From assembly GCA_022539475.1 (NCBI GenBank), contig VCMS01000019.1, positions 1 to 64,000 of the forward strand: 64,000 nt of DNA. Direction: 5' to 3'. Source of the stretch: Gracilaria domingensis (Eukaryota > Rhodophyta > Florideophyceae > Gracilariales > Gracilariaceae). The notes below the pieces were generated by a model. The model searched no databases. It had not been told where the DNA came from and was given only the letters and a program-made list of their open reading frames with translations. Position numbers and translations under genes: made by a program. How positions within the stretch are numbered: the first letter of the stretch is position 1; every line of letters starts with the position of its first letter. This document shows positions 1-11,574 of this stretch, in pieces.

Positions 1-1200
1 ACAACACGCATCAAAACTGGTCCCCAAAAAATTTCCTACGCATACGCATACAACATTATCCATGTAGCATTCAACATCAAAAGTCCGACAAAAAGCTCTC
101 AAACTTACCAATGGCCCCGCCAAAGACATTCACGCTAAACCTGCTTCCAAATCCCTCCATGCTCTCGCAAAATCACGTAACGCGCGGCAATGTATGACTT
201 TTCGGCAAACAGCCGTAGCATCAAAAGGTCCCACTTTTACATTGAACCATTCCAGTACGCATCCAATACATAAAAAACCTGAACTACTCCGGTTCCCAAT
301 TCCAAACAAGATTCGCACGCTTGCAGCTTCATGAACTGTCCGCGCTCATTCTCCGCACACAGCCCGCTGCCCGCGCAAAACACTGGTCAGTAGGTTGCGC
401 ATATTCGCCATAGCAAACATTTACGCCTCGACTTACCGTGTTCGCACGTTTCACATCCCAGGACAAGAGGACTCTGAGAGGGCGAGCGTATTGGGGATCC
501 TCCTCCGCCACTGAAGCTCACCACGAAGAACAGAACTTCAATCGGCAAGCCACCACGTGTACGGCGATTCAATCACGCCGGCCGCGTAAGCATGCGCCGT
601 CAGCGTAAAGTTTTGAAAAGTTGTGTTCAGAAAAGTCGAAATCCTCCCCACACTGAAACGAGTGCAGGAAAGGTAACGTAAACGATTACGTGCGACGGGA
701 CTGCGCGAATGGTGAGTTGTGGCGTATAAACAACACTTTATACTCTCCTGCGGGTGCCCAAGATTCTGCGCCGTCACTATCACACCACCAGACCTCCATC
801 TGCAAGCAAACTTCCTCACTACTTCCACTACCCTGCCGTCCACCCAGGCCATGCACAACTGTGTTCCCCGCTGGCTCAGTCTCATACACAGTCCTCGCCT
901 CTCTCGCCCAGCATCAAAGCGGAGTGCAGACCAGGAATTGACCGAAACCCGTTTCTCAGCCCAACAGCCGTCATCCGAGGATCCACGTGTCCGCTCCCCG
1001 AAGCCAGCGGCGCAGGACTCAACGGAACACTCGGGGGAACCTCCACTTCATATGCCCCCCCTCTAGGCACCCCCAGTCGCCGATAACCGTAGCACCGCAG
1101 AAGACGACCTCTTATCTCGCAGGAATACAGCTTGCTCTCTCACTACGTGCTCCTCGACGCAGACACAGATACTCAGCCAAGCATCACCGAACCGCCTCGC
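1..1200. other. No supportable gene
   Basis: Only short overlapping frames occur on both strands. The + strand is pyrimidine-rich. Some short frames read like plausible protein on either strand, but none could be tied to a family. It may be the decayed upstream part of the transposase-like gene that follows. Confidence 0.4.
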
Positions 1201-1279
1201 CATTCTTCCACACGGCTCAGGTAACGCTTCTCTCCCTCTCGCCACCCCTCACAGAAAGACGACATCCATAAGCTCGGAC

Positions 1280-3340
1280 ACATACATATCCTCGCCCTCG
1301 CCCACAAAAACTCGGAAAAGCCGTTCTGCTGACGAGCTCATCAAACATTGCATGCAAGGCAATCCCACCTTCACCCTCTTCTCCTCGTTCCAGACCCTCA
1401 TCACTTCCGCCTGCCGAATGTCTGAAACTGCACTCCAAAATCTTCCGAAGAAACAGTGCAGCTCCATTGGTTTCACCTCAAACATCATCCAGGGACAAAA
1501 ACCATAGACTTTCTCGCCAACCGGCTCTTCTCAGGAGACCTCCGTTCAAGGGTTCACCTACCGAGACAAGCGCGAGCGAGGGAGAGTCTTCTTTCGATCC
1601 AGTCAAACAAAGCTTCAAGAACAGGTAGGGGAACTAACCGCAATCGCAATCACCCTATGCTTCGGAGCCTCGGACGCCAATGTCGTTCCCGACTATCAAT
1701 GAAGCCTTGACTATACGCATTCTCCGAACCCCGACGTCATACTGTACAATCCCAGTATCCAACCGGGCCAAGACTACGTTCGTCTGGCCTCGTTCAAGCG
1801 ATATTCAGCTTACAGTCTTCCTACTCTTTGAAAAGTTTCCTCTGTACGTCGTATCCTCTTCTCAATCCACCTCTCAAATTTCAATGACTCCTTCCGCAGA
1901 AAGTGCAATCACGCAGAACTACACACTCGTCGGATGACATACCCACATCCTTCACTCCGATCTCCTCCAACTGACACAGATTCTTGGAACGTCGCTCCCT
2001 CAACCCGTCAGTCGTGACACGCCACTGGGTGCGCATTGCAGCTCGTCCCAGGAAGTCCTAAGAAACCATCCTCAAACACATCTGCTCACATAATCGGTAT
2101 GGAAGGAGGTTCTTCCCTTCCGCGACGCCAAAACGCCGGCCTTCGTCATGGCATCCACTCATCTCCAATCTACCACTGCGCTGAACATCCCCGAAGCCAC
2201 ACGTCAATGCTCTGGGGCGGCAGTAACTTTCATTGGCACAAATCCAAGCTAGAACGCCTGCCACCGGTTGTTCCATCCTTCGTTCAAATCACACCTCTAC
2301 AACTACTCAACCACAGAGCGAAGACCGCTCAAACACGAGTCATATGCAAAAACAAGCTCGCATGACTACCTTCTCCGAGGCAATATCGGCTTCCCTTCCC
2401 ATAGTCAACGGAGTTTGCAAGGAACTCACAAGAAGAAGCTGCAGAACTTTCTCCCTCCACCACTCGTCTCTCATCACCAAGTCTTTTTCTGGAAATCTTA
2501 CCCTCTTCTCACCATCTCTTCACGTGCTGCACTCCTATGTCAATCTTCTCGCTTCGGCCCCTTCACGACTTTTTCACCAATGCGCATCTAATCTCTAACC
2601 TCATCAAACTCGCCACAAATCGAACGCCTGAAGTCCTGTATTTCTCTTTCCACTTTGGGCGAATGGATCCTCCAGGTCGTTTCGGTCCATGCAGACATCT
2701 ATTCTTACTCGACACAACATCATCCTAAGCCTGACATCGAACGCTCGTTTCGCCGGCTCGCAGGGCTCAGTATTGACTCTCTCTCGATCATCGTGAAAAG
2801 GGTAAGTCTCTCAACGCTTCTTCACCATGAACGGAATTAGGAGGCATGCTAGAAGCAAAGGGACTATCGCGCCCTCGAACATTGGTCTTCCCCTTCATCG
2901 GTGCATTCTTCCACCAGTTGCTGGCGCGGAGAAGTATACTCTCCGCCGCACCAATAACCACCATATAATCTTCACCTCTTACGTCGAAATCGTCAAGTAA
3001 GGTTCTTCACTACCATCAGGTACTGCGTCCAAGAATGACTGAATGATCGCTTACGCTCTTTGGAGACTCTCATCAAGAACTTCAAGACTCAAACTGTCTC
3101 AGTTTTGGGTCCATACCAGACCTCCAACTTTCCGTACTCTCAAATTCTATCTCCTGGATCACATCATTCTAGACATCGTCGATACGGAGGCCTCCATTTC
3201 GGTGATGCAGGTGTGTACGAGCACGCGCATCTCCTCTTCAAGAACCACTACCGCCCGTACTCTCGCAGAAGATCAACTGCGCATAAGGAACAGTGGACTC
3301 ATCCAAGAGTCGCAGGATTTCTTACACTCCATCTAGGTAA
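1280..3340 (+). pseudogene. Broken DDE-transposase-like gene (KDZ/Plavaka-like)
   Basis: The recognisable part is near the end. At 3120-3175 one frame gives TLKFYLLDHIILDIV, and at about 3180-3285 another gives YGGLHFGDAGVYEHAHLLFK followed by a basic YR..SRRR stretch. The order K..LLDH, a short gap, GG, DAG.YEH.H...K and Y...S.RR is the C-terminal pattern of DDE transposases of the Kyakuja-Dileera-Zisupton and Plavaka/CACTA-related groups. Upstream (1290-2830) is a Ser/Pro-rich stretch and other plausible coding split among frames. A GTAAGT...TTAG interval of 39 bp near 2800 could be a mini-intron or chance. I see at least one 1-nt frame change inside the signature, near 3175. No intact catalytic triad was identified. 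Confidence 0.38.
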
Positions 3341-3633
3341 GGAAAATCTTTCTCCATGTCTACCAACTCAGCCAGTCGTTTGTAGCAGCGGTGTCCCTCC
3401 ATGGTTCGTGATGGTAGTTCATTCTCCTCTTCGACATCATCACGGCCGACAAGTATCTACGGTCCATCCAAACTTCCCGTCATCTGCTCTCACAGATTTG
3501 TTCTCCAAAACTACATTGCAGTTCATCAACCAAATCTCTCGCGACGCCCTCTCTTCCTTCCGTACCCTAAGCTTAGAAACTCTTCAACCGTTGGACAACC
3601 CCATGACATCAAAATCAACGTCGTTAACTCCGC

Positions 3634-6600
3634 TTACATTGTTTCTGGATTCTGCCCTCGCTGGATGACTACGATCGTCACTTTCAATGCATTAGACTGC
3701 GAGAGCCGGAGGTCTCTTTGTGTGACCGTATTTTTGCAACTACTTCTTTCGGCCGTTCCAAGTCCCCAAAATTCTCTACCGTCCTGGTTAATGGAACTCC
3801 TCCTCCCGGTTGTGACTTCCCGACCGCATGGGTATGCAAAGTCTTTGCCCTGGTTCGCTTTAGCAGATGTAACCAAAGCAATTCCGATTCTGAATTTGCC
3901 TTTGTTCGCTTCTTCGAGGTAACGGAGCCGTTGGATAACATTGACGAATCCTTGAACTGCATTTCCGTCCGCTGGGCCACGGATGACGAGGAAGATCACA
4001 CATTGCAACCTCCAATTCTCTAAAACGGTCAACAACTGCATCTGTATCCCCATGGTTCGGTCTCGTCCCATTCTCTTCGATCAAAGGCTCGGTACACATC
4101 CTCCGACAAAACTATCCCGCACGCCCCTTTTTCCCTCTATTGCACTGGAAGTTCCACCGATTCTACATTAACAGATTCTATCGCAATCCCCGAGCTCGTT
4201 TACACTACCATCCAATCACCCAACTTTCGTAACGTAAACCATAATGCATTAGTGACGTTCTATCCAATTCTCCTCATGTAATCCTTCTTGCACAGACCTT
4301 TCCCTCACATCCCTCTCTGCAGTTATGTCGTAGAACATACGGTCTCCCCGACTGCAGCATCCAACATAGCAATCCAGTACACCTCCGAGCTTCTCAGAGA
4401 TCTCTCCCATAAACACATCTTCTAGGACAGCAAGGTACATTTTCCTTTTCGACGGAATCCAGTAAACCACAGTGCCCACCCGGTCATCATTTCCATGCGG
4501 CGCATCTTCAGCATTCGATGGGCCATTTCTGAACTCTGTTGGATAACTCTGCTGCATGCGGACCCTCACGGTCTTCAGTATACTCTCAAGTGCCAGTGGT
4601 AGATATTTCCCGAACAAGTTGGAGAACAACACTTGTCTCTTACCACCTCTCCCTCGTTCAGACTCTGTCGCGCGAACAACGGACGCTATCCAGGCATCAA
4701 GACTGCCAGATGCATAATTGTTCCATCCACTGGATCCCTCTCTTCGGTATTCCTCGAACTTGTTTTTAAAACGTCGTAGCCCATGAACTCACGCAGCACC
4801 TCCAAGCTCAGGCTGTTCCGAAAAAGCAAGTCACATGGTTCATCTTCGGTTGCATGATATGGGTTAAAGCCCGAGAAACATATATCTTCTACCTTCTGAG
4901 TTCTCCACGACGACAGAATCTCACATCCATTTGCATCTTTGGGTAGGAGTTTTTCACGTACCTCTCTGGTTTGTATTTCATACTTGTTCTGCTCCCTTTC
5001 ATCATTTTTTATCGGGGTCCTTACAAGCATGTCGTAACCTAGTCCCATCAATAACTTCTCCTTCGCATGGCGTTTTCGAACACCTATGCATCACTTAAAG
5101 CCTGTTTCAACCTTCTGCGCAAACAAATGTCGTGCGTTAACTGTTTCACACAGTCATCTTCCATTTTCATTCCTCGGATAGATTCCCAACGTGGCTTCAT
5201 TACCTCCGTCTCCACAATGTGCATCAACAAATGGTCGCCTCCACCACTTACGGATGGCGTGTACGCCCTCATCTCCATGGCAAGATCCATTGGGCACCGT
5301 GGCACTATCTCCTTCCCATCAACAACCAGCACACTGTCGTCTTTCTCAGGTCCAACTGTCTCACTTCGGTTGCCCCAGTTCCTTGCCGGTATACTCATCT
5401 CGAAGCATAGCTCTCTTGTCTCGTCTTTGGCGTATTGAAGTATAGAGTCATAGACGGTCTTCGCAACACCAACAAACTCGTCGTTCACGTCAATATTGTA
5501 CCGCTTCCTGCTCTTGTTACTGTCACGTTCGTTCCTTTTCCCTCCACGTCTGAGAGCCTCTCTCCAAAGAGTGTATGAGAACCTCTTGTTCTCTGACCTT
5601 AATCTCCAGTTGCTCTATGTTCTTCTGAGCAAGTCGCACGCTCATTTTCAGACTTTGCTTGTCCTCTATTGTACGATACAGATCTCCTTCAGTTTCCCGA
5701 TCTTTTCCAAAAGCTCGTATCTCGGAGTAAGGGATTCATCTTCATCTTCTTCCATTGCACCATGCAGGGAAAATCTCCGTGACAAAGCACCACGATCAAC
5801 ATCTTTATCGTTCCATACTTCTCTACGGGCGTTTGCTATGACAGGTTGCCGATCGTTCCCCACCGGTCTATTCTCATTTCCATGGTTCGTCCTTCTTCTG
5901 ACCTGATTGAACCTGTTTCTCTGTGACTCACCTGTGACTGGTGTCGGTTGTATCTCGTCTTCGTCTTCGTCTTCCTTGTGTCTGGACCCAATATGAGGGA
6001 CGGAATCATGCCTGCCTTCGATGGGAGCCATATGCGTTGCATTTCCGGCGTCCATGTTGTCGTTCGCCTCCACGTTATCCTTGTCCTCGACGTCACTTGG
6101 GATATCTACTGCGTACGTGGACTTCCCGCTCCTTTCTCCACTGAGACACCCTCATTCATTTTCTCGTTCCTCTTCACTTTTCTCGAATCATAACTGTTAC
6201 GTTCTGTTCCGGCAGCGCTTCTGGGTATCTCCCTATCCCCAGGTTCGGCTCTAGGTTCGGCTCTCACGATGGCGCAATCCACGGTTTCCATCTCCGCATT
6301 GTCATCCGCAGTTCTCACCTTGTCGAACAATCATCGATACGAGGACCTTCTGTTCCTCCACTGCCTCTTGTCCTCCTTACATTCTGACGTACAGCCGTTC
6401 TTCTCTTATTTCCTTTCATCGCTTTTGATATCTACATTTCCATCATCACTGACCCTTGGCTCTTCCATTGCAGCCATGTGGCGTGTAACAGGCCCACGCA
6501 TTGCACTATCCTTGGCTTGAACGGTTTCACTTACTGTGCGTTGCGTAGTGCATGTGGAAGCTCCTGACCTCCTTCTCGGTTTTACTTCCGATACTGTAGA

Positions 6601-6783
6601 TGAAGATTTTGGTTTGCGAAGTCCAGCACGAGGTGCTCGGCCTCGGCTACCTCTCCCATTAGTAGCACTACTTCGTGAGACGACCGCGCTCCTACGTTTG
6701 GCCACCCCAGTATCCCAGTGCTCCGGCGGTACCGATGCCTTTCTCGGTTTACCACCTGCATGCTCCGCACGTTGAGGAGCCAT
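3634..6783 (-). pseudogene. Fragmented unknown protein gene
   Basis: A chain of - strand frames reads like one degraded gene. It starts at an ATG at 6783 (MAPQRAEHAGGKPRKASVPP) and continues through pieces at 6330-6106, 6073-5666, 5488-5084, 5051-4686, 4632-4249 and perhaps 4071-3634. The first piece is basic, with an AT-hook-like GRGSRGR stretch, which suggests nuclear localisation. The piece at 6073-5666 has an acidic run (KEDEDEDE). Gaps between pieces are 33-178 bp, mostly too short for the introns seen in host genes here, so I favour frame damage over splicing. No family was recognised. It is convergent with the transposase-like remnant and in line with the methyltransferase gene upstream. 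Confidence 0.35.
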
Positions 6784-7249
6784 CCGAGATCCTTCGGCCT
6801 TCGTGCGCGGTAGTATTACGGAACAGATATAGAAACGAGAACGATACTGAAGGTATATGATTGAGAGTGATATGTGAGGGTCACGTACTCGGTGTGCAGG
6901 ACTGATATGTGAAGGGGAGGGGAATTTAACCTCGTACTGCATATATGGAGAAAGCATTCTGCAGCATTTGTGGCGGATCGGCATTCAATTTTGGACCTTT
7001 CCCGGGTCCATATTCCGGACTTGGTCCGGTTTTCCCGGATGTTGCGCCCTGCATATACAAGTACGGCACTTTCAACGATCTTTCATACCACTATATGCAT
7101 CAATATGTTACACAGTACAGCTTGAGTGTACATATGAGTAGTATTTCTGCAATCATAGCAGAAGTGTTCAATACAATTACTTCAACAAAAAGCTTTTCTC
7201 ACTACATTGAGCCCATACGAAGTTCAAGGACATTGTCTGAGAACCTAGG

Positions 7250-7870
7250 TTAACCTTTCCAAGGATATGTGGGTCCATAGTCAACGTAAATTTCGTCGTG
7301 CTCCTTAATGTCCCTTGAGGCCGTGACTACGAGGAGTCTGTAGTTCTCCAAAAGCCCCAAAGTTGTAGCCTGATACTCTGTGGGCTGGCGAATGAATACA
7401 TTTGGTTTGCGTGCCATGTTAGAATCCATTTCTTCCAATTCCTTGTCTTCATCACCTTCACAATATGACGCGTCATTGATATAGCCCGCTACACAGAAAG
7501 GAGCAGGAACTATCCAGGCATGACCAGCGTTGACTTCAGTATCATAATGCGGGAGAGTGTTGTACATTTGCCCCTTCACCCTCACTTGCATGCAATACTT
7601 CCTGAACCGAGATGCAGTGGCCCCCAGCATTCCGTCTCCATACGTCAAATGTGTGGTATTGCGTCGGCTTAGATCATGATACACCAAGGTCCCATAAAAG
7701 TATCCAATAACCTCCCCTTCGGAAAACGCCCTACTCGTAATACTCCATTTCCACTTGCTGCATGTTTGATATTCGACTTCTTCACATAGAGCCATAGCGA
7801 TGTCGCCTCGACAGAGAGTAAAGTGTGACTGTCCAACGTAGTCATCTTCCCTTGTAAGGCAAGTGGCCAC
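7250..7870 (-). CDS. SET-domain segment following the methyltransferase
   Basis: The frame encodes a SET-type lysine methyltransferase domain. The first motif is GEVIGYFYGTLVY, the Asn-Pro-Asn region is CVAGYINDASYCEG followed by KPNVFI, and the C-terminal motif is DIKEHDEIYVDYGPTY, matching the usual GEEI..DYG. The canonical NHSC reads NDAS here. No Cys-rich pre-SET or post-SET region is visible. There is no ATG at the start of the frame, and it overlaps the end of the methyltransferase frame by about 200 bp in another phase. The simplest reading is that SET was the C-terminal half of a methyltransferase-SET fusion, joined by a frame change. Substrate is unknown; histones are the default expectation for the family. 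Confidence 0.7.
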   Translation of the reverse strand: MATCLTREDDYVGQSHFTLCRGDIAMALCEEVEYQTCSKWKWSITSRAFSEGEVIGYFYGTLVYHDLSRRNTTHLTYGDGMLGATASRFRKYCMQVRVKGQMYNTLPHYDTEVNAGHAWIVPAPFCVAGYINDASYCEGDEDKELEEMDSNMARKPNVFIRQPTEYQATTLGLLENYRLLVVTASRDIKEHDEIYVDYGPTYPWKG

Positions 7871-9810
7871 TCATGGAACGGTTTCTCTTTGTACGTAGTG
7901 ATAAGACCAGGTTCATTCCAATAGGTGGATAGGTACGACATGATATGGAATGGGAAAGATTGGTACGATGGGAATCCCTTGGGTGCATTCCATACAGTCG
8001 AAGTCTTTCGTTTCCGTTCAGGAAATTTGGCATCCACCACATAAGACGCTTGAACTACCTCATTCGTAACCGGTTCTTTCATCTTCAATTCATTGCGCCA
8101 CACCTTTCTTGCGTAATGCACAATAGCATTGTGCTTGGCATGAGAGAAATACTGCTCATCTTGCTCACATCCAATGAAACGCCGAGGCTCCTCAATATCC
8201 ATACATGCTAGCGCGCACGAGAACGTCCCGGAGTAGAGATCAACCACAACATCCCCGGGATTCGAGAACCTCGCTATCAGCTCCATCAGTAGTTGCCTCG
8301 ACTTTTGTTCTGGACGAGCCTTCGCGGTTCGAATTCTTCTACCACTCTTCACTCTCCATCGGAGGCTCTCCCCAGGCGTAAGATTTGGAACCTGGTCAAT
8401 GATAGAATAGTGCCCAGGATAGCGAGCTGAAACGTAGTTGAAGTTCTGATAGTTCACCATTACCTTCTGTTCCGCGTACGGGTTTCCATTCCTCACGCCA
8501 TGCACGGCGTACTCCGTCGCCCCAAACAGGCGAGTAGTATTACGCGCAGGGTTCTTCAAGGGGTTCGAACGAGAACGAATGAAGTTCATGGGCGTCGAAT
8601 CCACTAAGAATGATGCGGTTTTCTTTCCGCTTGCGTCCTCCGACTTGTGCTCTCGCAAAATCTCTTCCCAGTCTCCAAACTGGTCGATACTGCAGAACAA
8701 AGCGAAATGTCCTCCTGGTCGAAGCATGGATGCCATGATGTCCGCAGTATTGTCCATATCATCGTCAGCCAATTCGTCGTACTCGCTGTCGCGGATGCCA
8801 TATGGTGGGTCTGTGAGCACGAACTGAACGTTGCCTTCCAAAGATGTATCCGATGGGAAGATAGTACCATGGGCCTCCACCAGTTCGTCATATCCGACAC
8901 AATGCATTGAGAATTGCTTCTCCATGCTTCCTCGCACCACATCTAGAGCATTTAACGTGCGTGTGTCATCAAAGTCATGAGGGGGGAGAACCCCATCTGG
9001 AACGTTATCTTTCGCCACAACAGAGGCACCAGGTGTATCACCTTCTTCATTGTCGCTATCGAGAATGACGATGACATCGGAGTTAACTGAGCTTTTCCCT
9101 GCGGCGTTCCTCTTGGAGGAGCTCGGAATCTGTATCGAGTCCTCAACCTTAACCGTGACGGTATTACTTCCTCCATCCTGCCCTGAAGGAGCGGCCCTAG
9201 GGATAAGTCGAGATGGTTGGAGGTTATGTACAGACATCGCTTGACGAATAGAAGACACGTACTCTTTGGAGAATACATTGAAACGGGGTGGTACTCGTGC
9301 GGGGCGGCCAGGTCTGAAGCTTTCCAACAAATTCCATCTTGACGTTGGGGACATTTTGTATAGGAAGCCATTCAACACAATCTTGCTGAAATCTGCCAAG
9401 AATTCCTTTGCCAGCTCCCGTAAGTTGGCGTCGATAGTATCCGGAAGAGTATGAACCCAAGAAACGGTGTCGTTCACATCCAACGTGGGTTTCAGTTCTT
9501 CCCCCAGCGTATGAAAAGCTGACTCCGGACTGTACCCAACAGAGCGGGATTCAATGACATGGAACCCAAGCGACTTCTTTTCTACAAGCAGGTATGGCAG
9601 CAACATCTGCTCACCATCACCAAAGCCTAAGGTTGAGGCAAAGAAATCCCATCCCTTACAAATCGTTTGCACTGCATGTGCCATTCGTCTCCCGTGCCTC
9701 TCATTCGAAGCTATGTAGCCGTCGACGAACTGCACAGCTCTATGGGTTCCCTTCTCGGTCCTTCCTCTCTTCGCCGCTGGGAGATTTCTCTCCGAAGTTA
9801 TATGCTTCAC
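7669..9810 (-). CDS. DNA N6-adenine/N4-cytosine-type methyltransferase
   Basis: The frame has a circularly permuted amino-methyltransferase core: catalytic motif TDPPYG at residues 333-338, then the AdoMet-binding block FSNPGDVVVDLYSGT at 515-529 followed by RFIGCEQDEQYFSHA. This is the beta-class order (catalytic motif first), as in N-4/N-6 DNA methylases. Residues 1-230 form an unrecognised N-terminal domain. Residues 244-256 (SDVIVILDSDNEE) look like a SUMO-interacting motif. The last 60 or so residues overlap the SET frame and are probably not native. The in-frame ATG is at 9810, but coding-like sequence continues upstream toward 9916 in other frames, so the real start may be the ORF at 10410. 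The sequence cannot tell adenine from cytosine as the target. Confidence 0.75.
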   Translation of the reverse strand: MKHITSERNLPAAKRGRTEKGTHRAVQFVDGYIASNERHGRRMAHAVQTICKGWDFFASTLGFGDGEQMLLPYLLVEKKSLGFHVIESRSVGYSPESAFHTLGEELKPTLDVNDTVSWVHTLPDTIDANLRELAKEFLADFSKIVLNGFLYKMSPTSRWNLLESFRPGRPARVPPRFNVFSKEYVSSIRQAMSVHNLQPSRLIPRAAPSGQDGGSNTVTVKVEDSIQIPSSSKRNAAGKSSVNSDVIVILDSDNEEGDTPGASVVAKDNVPDGVLPPHDFDDTRTLNALDVVRGSMEKQFSMHCVGYDELVEAHGTIFPSDTSLEGNVQFVLTDPPYGIRDSEYDELADDDMDNTADIMASMLRPGGHFALFCSIDQFGDWEEILREHKSEDASGKKTASFLVDSTPMNFIRSRSNPLKNPARNTTRLFGATEYAVHGVRNGNPYAEQKVMVNYQNFNYVSARYPGHYSIIDQVPNLTPGESLRWRVKSGRRIRTAKARPEQKSRQLLMELIARFSNPGDVVVDLYSGTFSCALACMDIEEPRRFIGCEQDEQYFSHAKHNAIVHYARKVWRNELKMKEPVTNEVVQASYVVDAKFPERKRKTSTVWNAPKGFPSYQSFPFHIMSYLSTYWNEPGLITTYKEKPFHEWPLALQGKMTTLDSHTLLSVEATSLWLYVKKSNIKHAASGNGVLRVGRFPKGRLLDTFMGPWCIMI

Positions 9811-9915
9811 GAAAGAGAGATAGAGTAACTGCTGAAAACGAGTGGGAGGCCCAATCCTGAACGTAGTTCTCTTCGTCTGCTTACTGCCTGGACCATGTCG
9901 TTTGAAAAGGTCATT

Positions 9916-10410
9916 CTAGAAAGCCCGTTCTATGAACGAGTTACCGTTGTCGACATCCTTTTCAAGACTCCAGGTAAACAAATCTCTCACGCGCCGATCA
10001 GAATTCTCGTCGTCTAGATCAGTGATACGCGTATATTTGTAGACTCTGCTCAGAAAACGCACGTCCAGACAGATCTTCGTGAGTTCTTTTGCGGAGTAGC
10101 TTTGGAAAGGACCCTTGACCGCAGTGGTGATGAACTCTCGTGCACATGCCAGGTGTTCACGGTTTGATACAGCGTATTCCACAACTTCCGTGTACCCAAC
10201 TTCACGCGGATTACCAGTACCACTTCTTGAAGCGGCATACGCATCTCGCAACTCAATGAACAACCCCCAACATTTCAAGAAACGCGTTGCCATGCTGGCT
10301 GAATCGAACGACGTGCTAGAGGATGCGCTAGAGGATACCGTGCCGTGGTTCTCATCGGCCAGTACACTCTGCTTAACAGTCCGAGGAGCGTCATTTCCGG
10401 TGGACGCCAT
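9916..10410 (-). CDS. Unknown protein, probably N-terminal part of the methyltransferase gene
   Basis: A 164-residue frame from ATG 10410 (MASTGNDAPRTVKQS) ends 105 bp before the first ATG of the methyltransferase frame. It has a Ser-rich linker and then an alpha-helical stretch with no recognised motif. The spacer to the methyltransferase is also open for about 35 codons in a different phase. I infer that this is the true N-terminus of the methyltransferase-SET protein, separated by frame damage or a very short intron. An independent small gene is possible. Its start lies 280 bp from the inverted repeat that separates it from the divergent ParB-like gene. Confidence 0.45.
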   Translation of the reverse strand: MASTGNDAPRTVKQSVLADENHGTVSSSASSSTSFDSASMATRFLKCWGLFIELRDAYAASRSGTGNPREVGYTEVVEYAVSNREHLACAREFITTAVKGPFQSYSAKELTKICLDVRFLSRVYKYTRITDLDDENSDRRVRDLFTWSLEKDVDNGNSFIERAF

Positions 10411-10690
10411 GTAAGAACTGAGAATCGGAAAGGACGCGAAGTAAACGAGTATTGTGAAACGGTAGAAGTTTCGGAGATGTTTAAATGGGTGGGAAGCGTC
10501 GGAAACGTCGGGAAGCGTCGGAAACAATGGTGGAGAGCGCGGTTGCGACGGATTACCGAGAACTGAGCGGGTAATGAAATAGAGATACGAGAGTGGGATC
10601 TAAACACATCAAACCGGTGTGGCACCTCAGTATGTGCAGTGCATTATATGTCTAGTATGTAAAACCAACGTAGAAAACACTGGGTTCGTA

Positions 10691-11324
10691 CATCTTTGAA
10701 CATCGCCCGAGCGCCGTGTGGGAACCGCGGTTCGCCGAGTTCATAGCCGAGATCATAGCTATGATCTCGGCTATGAACTCGGCAAACCGCGGTTCCGGCA
10801 CGGCGCATCTGACGAAACGCCACGTGTATACCGCCGAAAGGACCCCCCCTGAGGACCCCCCTGGAGGACCCCTTGCTGGCGTTTATGTGGGCAGTGACGT
10901 CGAATAAACGGGAGAGCGATGGAGACGCGGATGACACTTCGGACACATTGTGTAGCAAGCGTGGAAGACGGAGGGGAAGGGCTTGAGGAGGATAGACGAT
11001 GCGGTGGGAGCGGAGCAGCGCACGGAGGGCGGCGGCCATCGACTGGGCGTCACTTATTCACTGCCCACATAAACGCCAGCAACACCACCAGGTAGTGGTG
11101 GTGTGGGTGAGAACAGGTGCTTTGGTGCGCATTGTGTAGTAGAAGTGGTCTCCAGGGGGTCCTCAGGGGGGGTCCTTTCGGCGGTATACACGTGGCGTTT
11201 CGTCAGATGCGCCGTGCCGGAACCGCGGTTCGCCGAGTTCATAGCCGAGATCATAGCTATGATCTCGGCTATGAACTCGGCGAACCGCGGTTCCCACACG
11301 GCACTCGGGCGATGTTCAAAGATG
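10691..11324. repeat. 634-bp inverted repeat containing two 76-bp palindromes
   Basis: The left arm runs about 10691-10897 and the right arm 11058-11324. The outer ends are catctttgaacatcgcccga and its reverse complement; the inner ends are ttgctggcgtttatgtgggc and its complement. Each arm contains a palindrome centred on catagctatg and flanked by ccgcgg. The right copy is perfect over 76 bp and the left has one mismatch. The right arm carries about 68 extra bp (11083-11150) with its own small hairpin. The 160-bp spacer (10898-11057) is unique. It sits exactly between two divergent coding blocks. No target duplication is visible at the ends. Confidence 0.85.
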
Positions 11325-11574
11325 ATGAAAGGCGGGGACAGTGGTCAACCAGGACGGAATCAGACATTGATCCAACCATTTATAACCATCAGGAACTGTA
11401 CCCACACTGCTCACGTGGGCATTGCAGCCGTTTTGAACGTGAGTGGTTGCGTCCATTGTGCTCACGCGAGAAAGGGTGGAGATTCGAACACGAGCGGTTG
11501 CAACTTCACGGGAGCAAACGTACGATTTGAAGAACACCAGGACTCGTGTATATCACACACACTGGCACCATATA

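Noticed and set aside
3401-3922. 173-residue + ORF after the transposase-like signature
   Set aside because: Overlaps other open frames on both strands and has no family resemblance; kept only as part of the degraded region.
10716-11324. CRISPR-like array
   Set aside because: Only two inverted copies with unlike spacing; a eukaryotic genome and no direct-repeat array.
11117-11530. ORFs crossing the inverted repeat
   Set aside because: The same peptide appears from both arms because the palindrome is open on both strands; this is repeat structure, not a gene.
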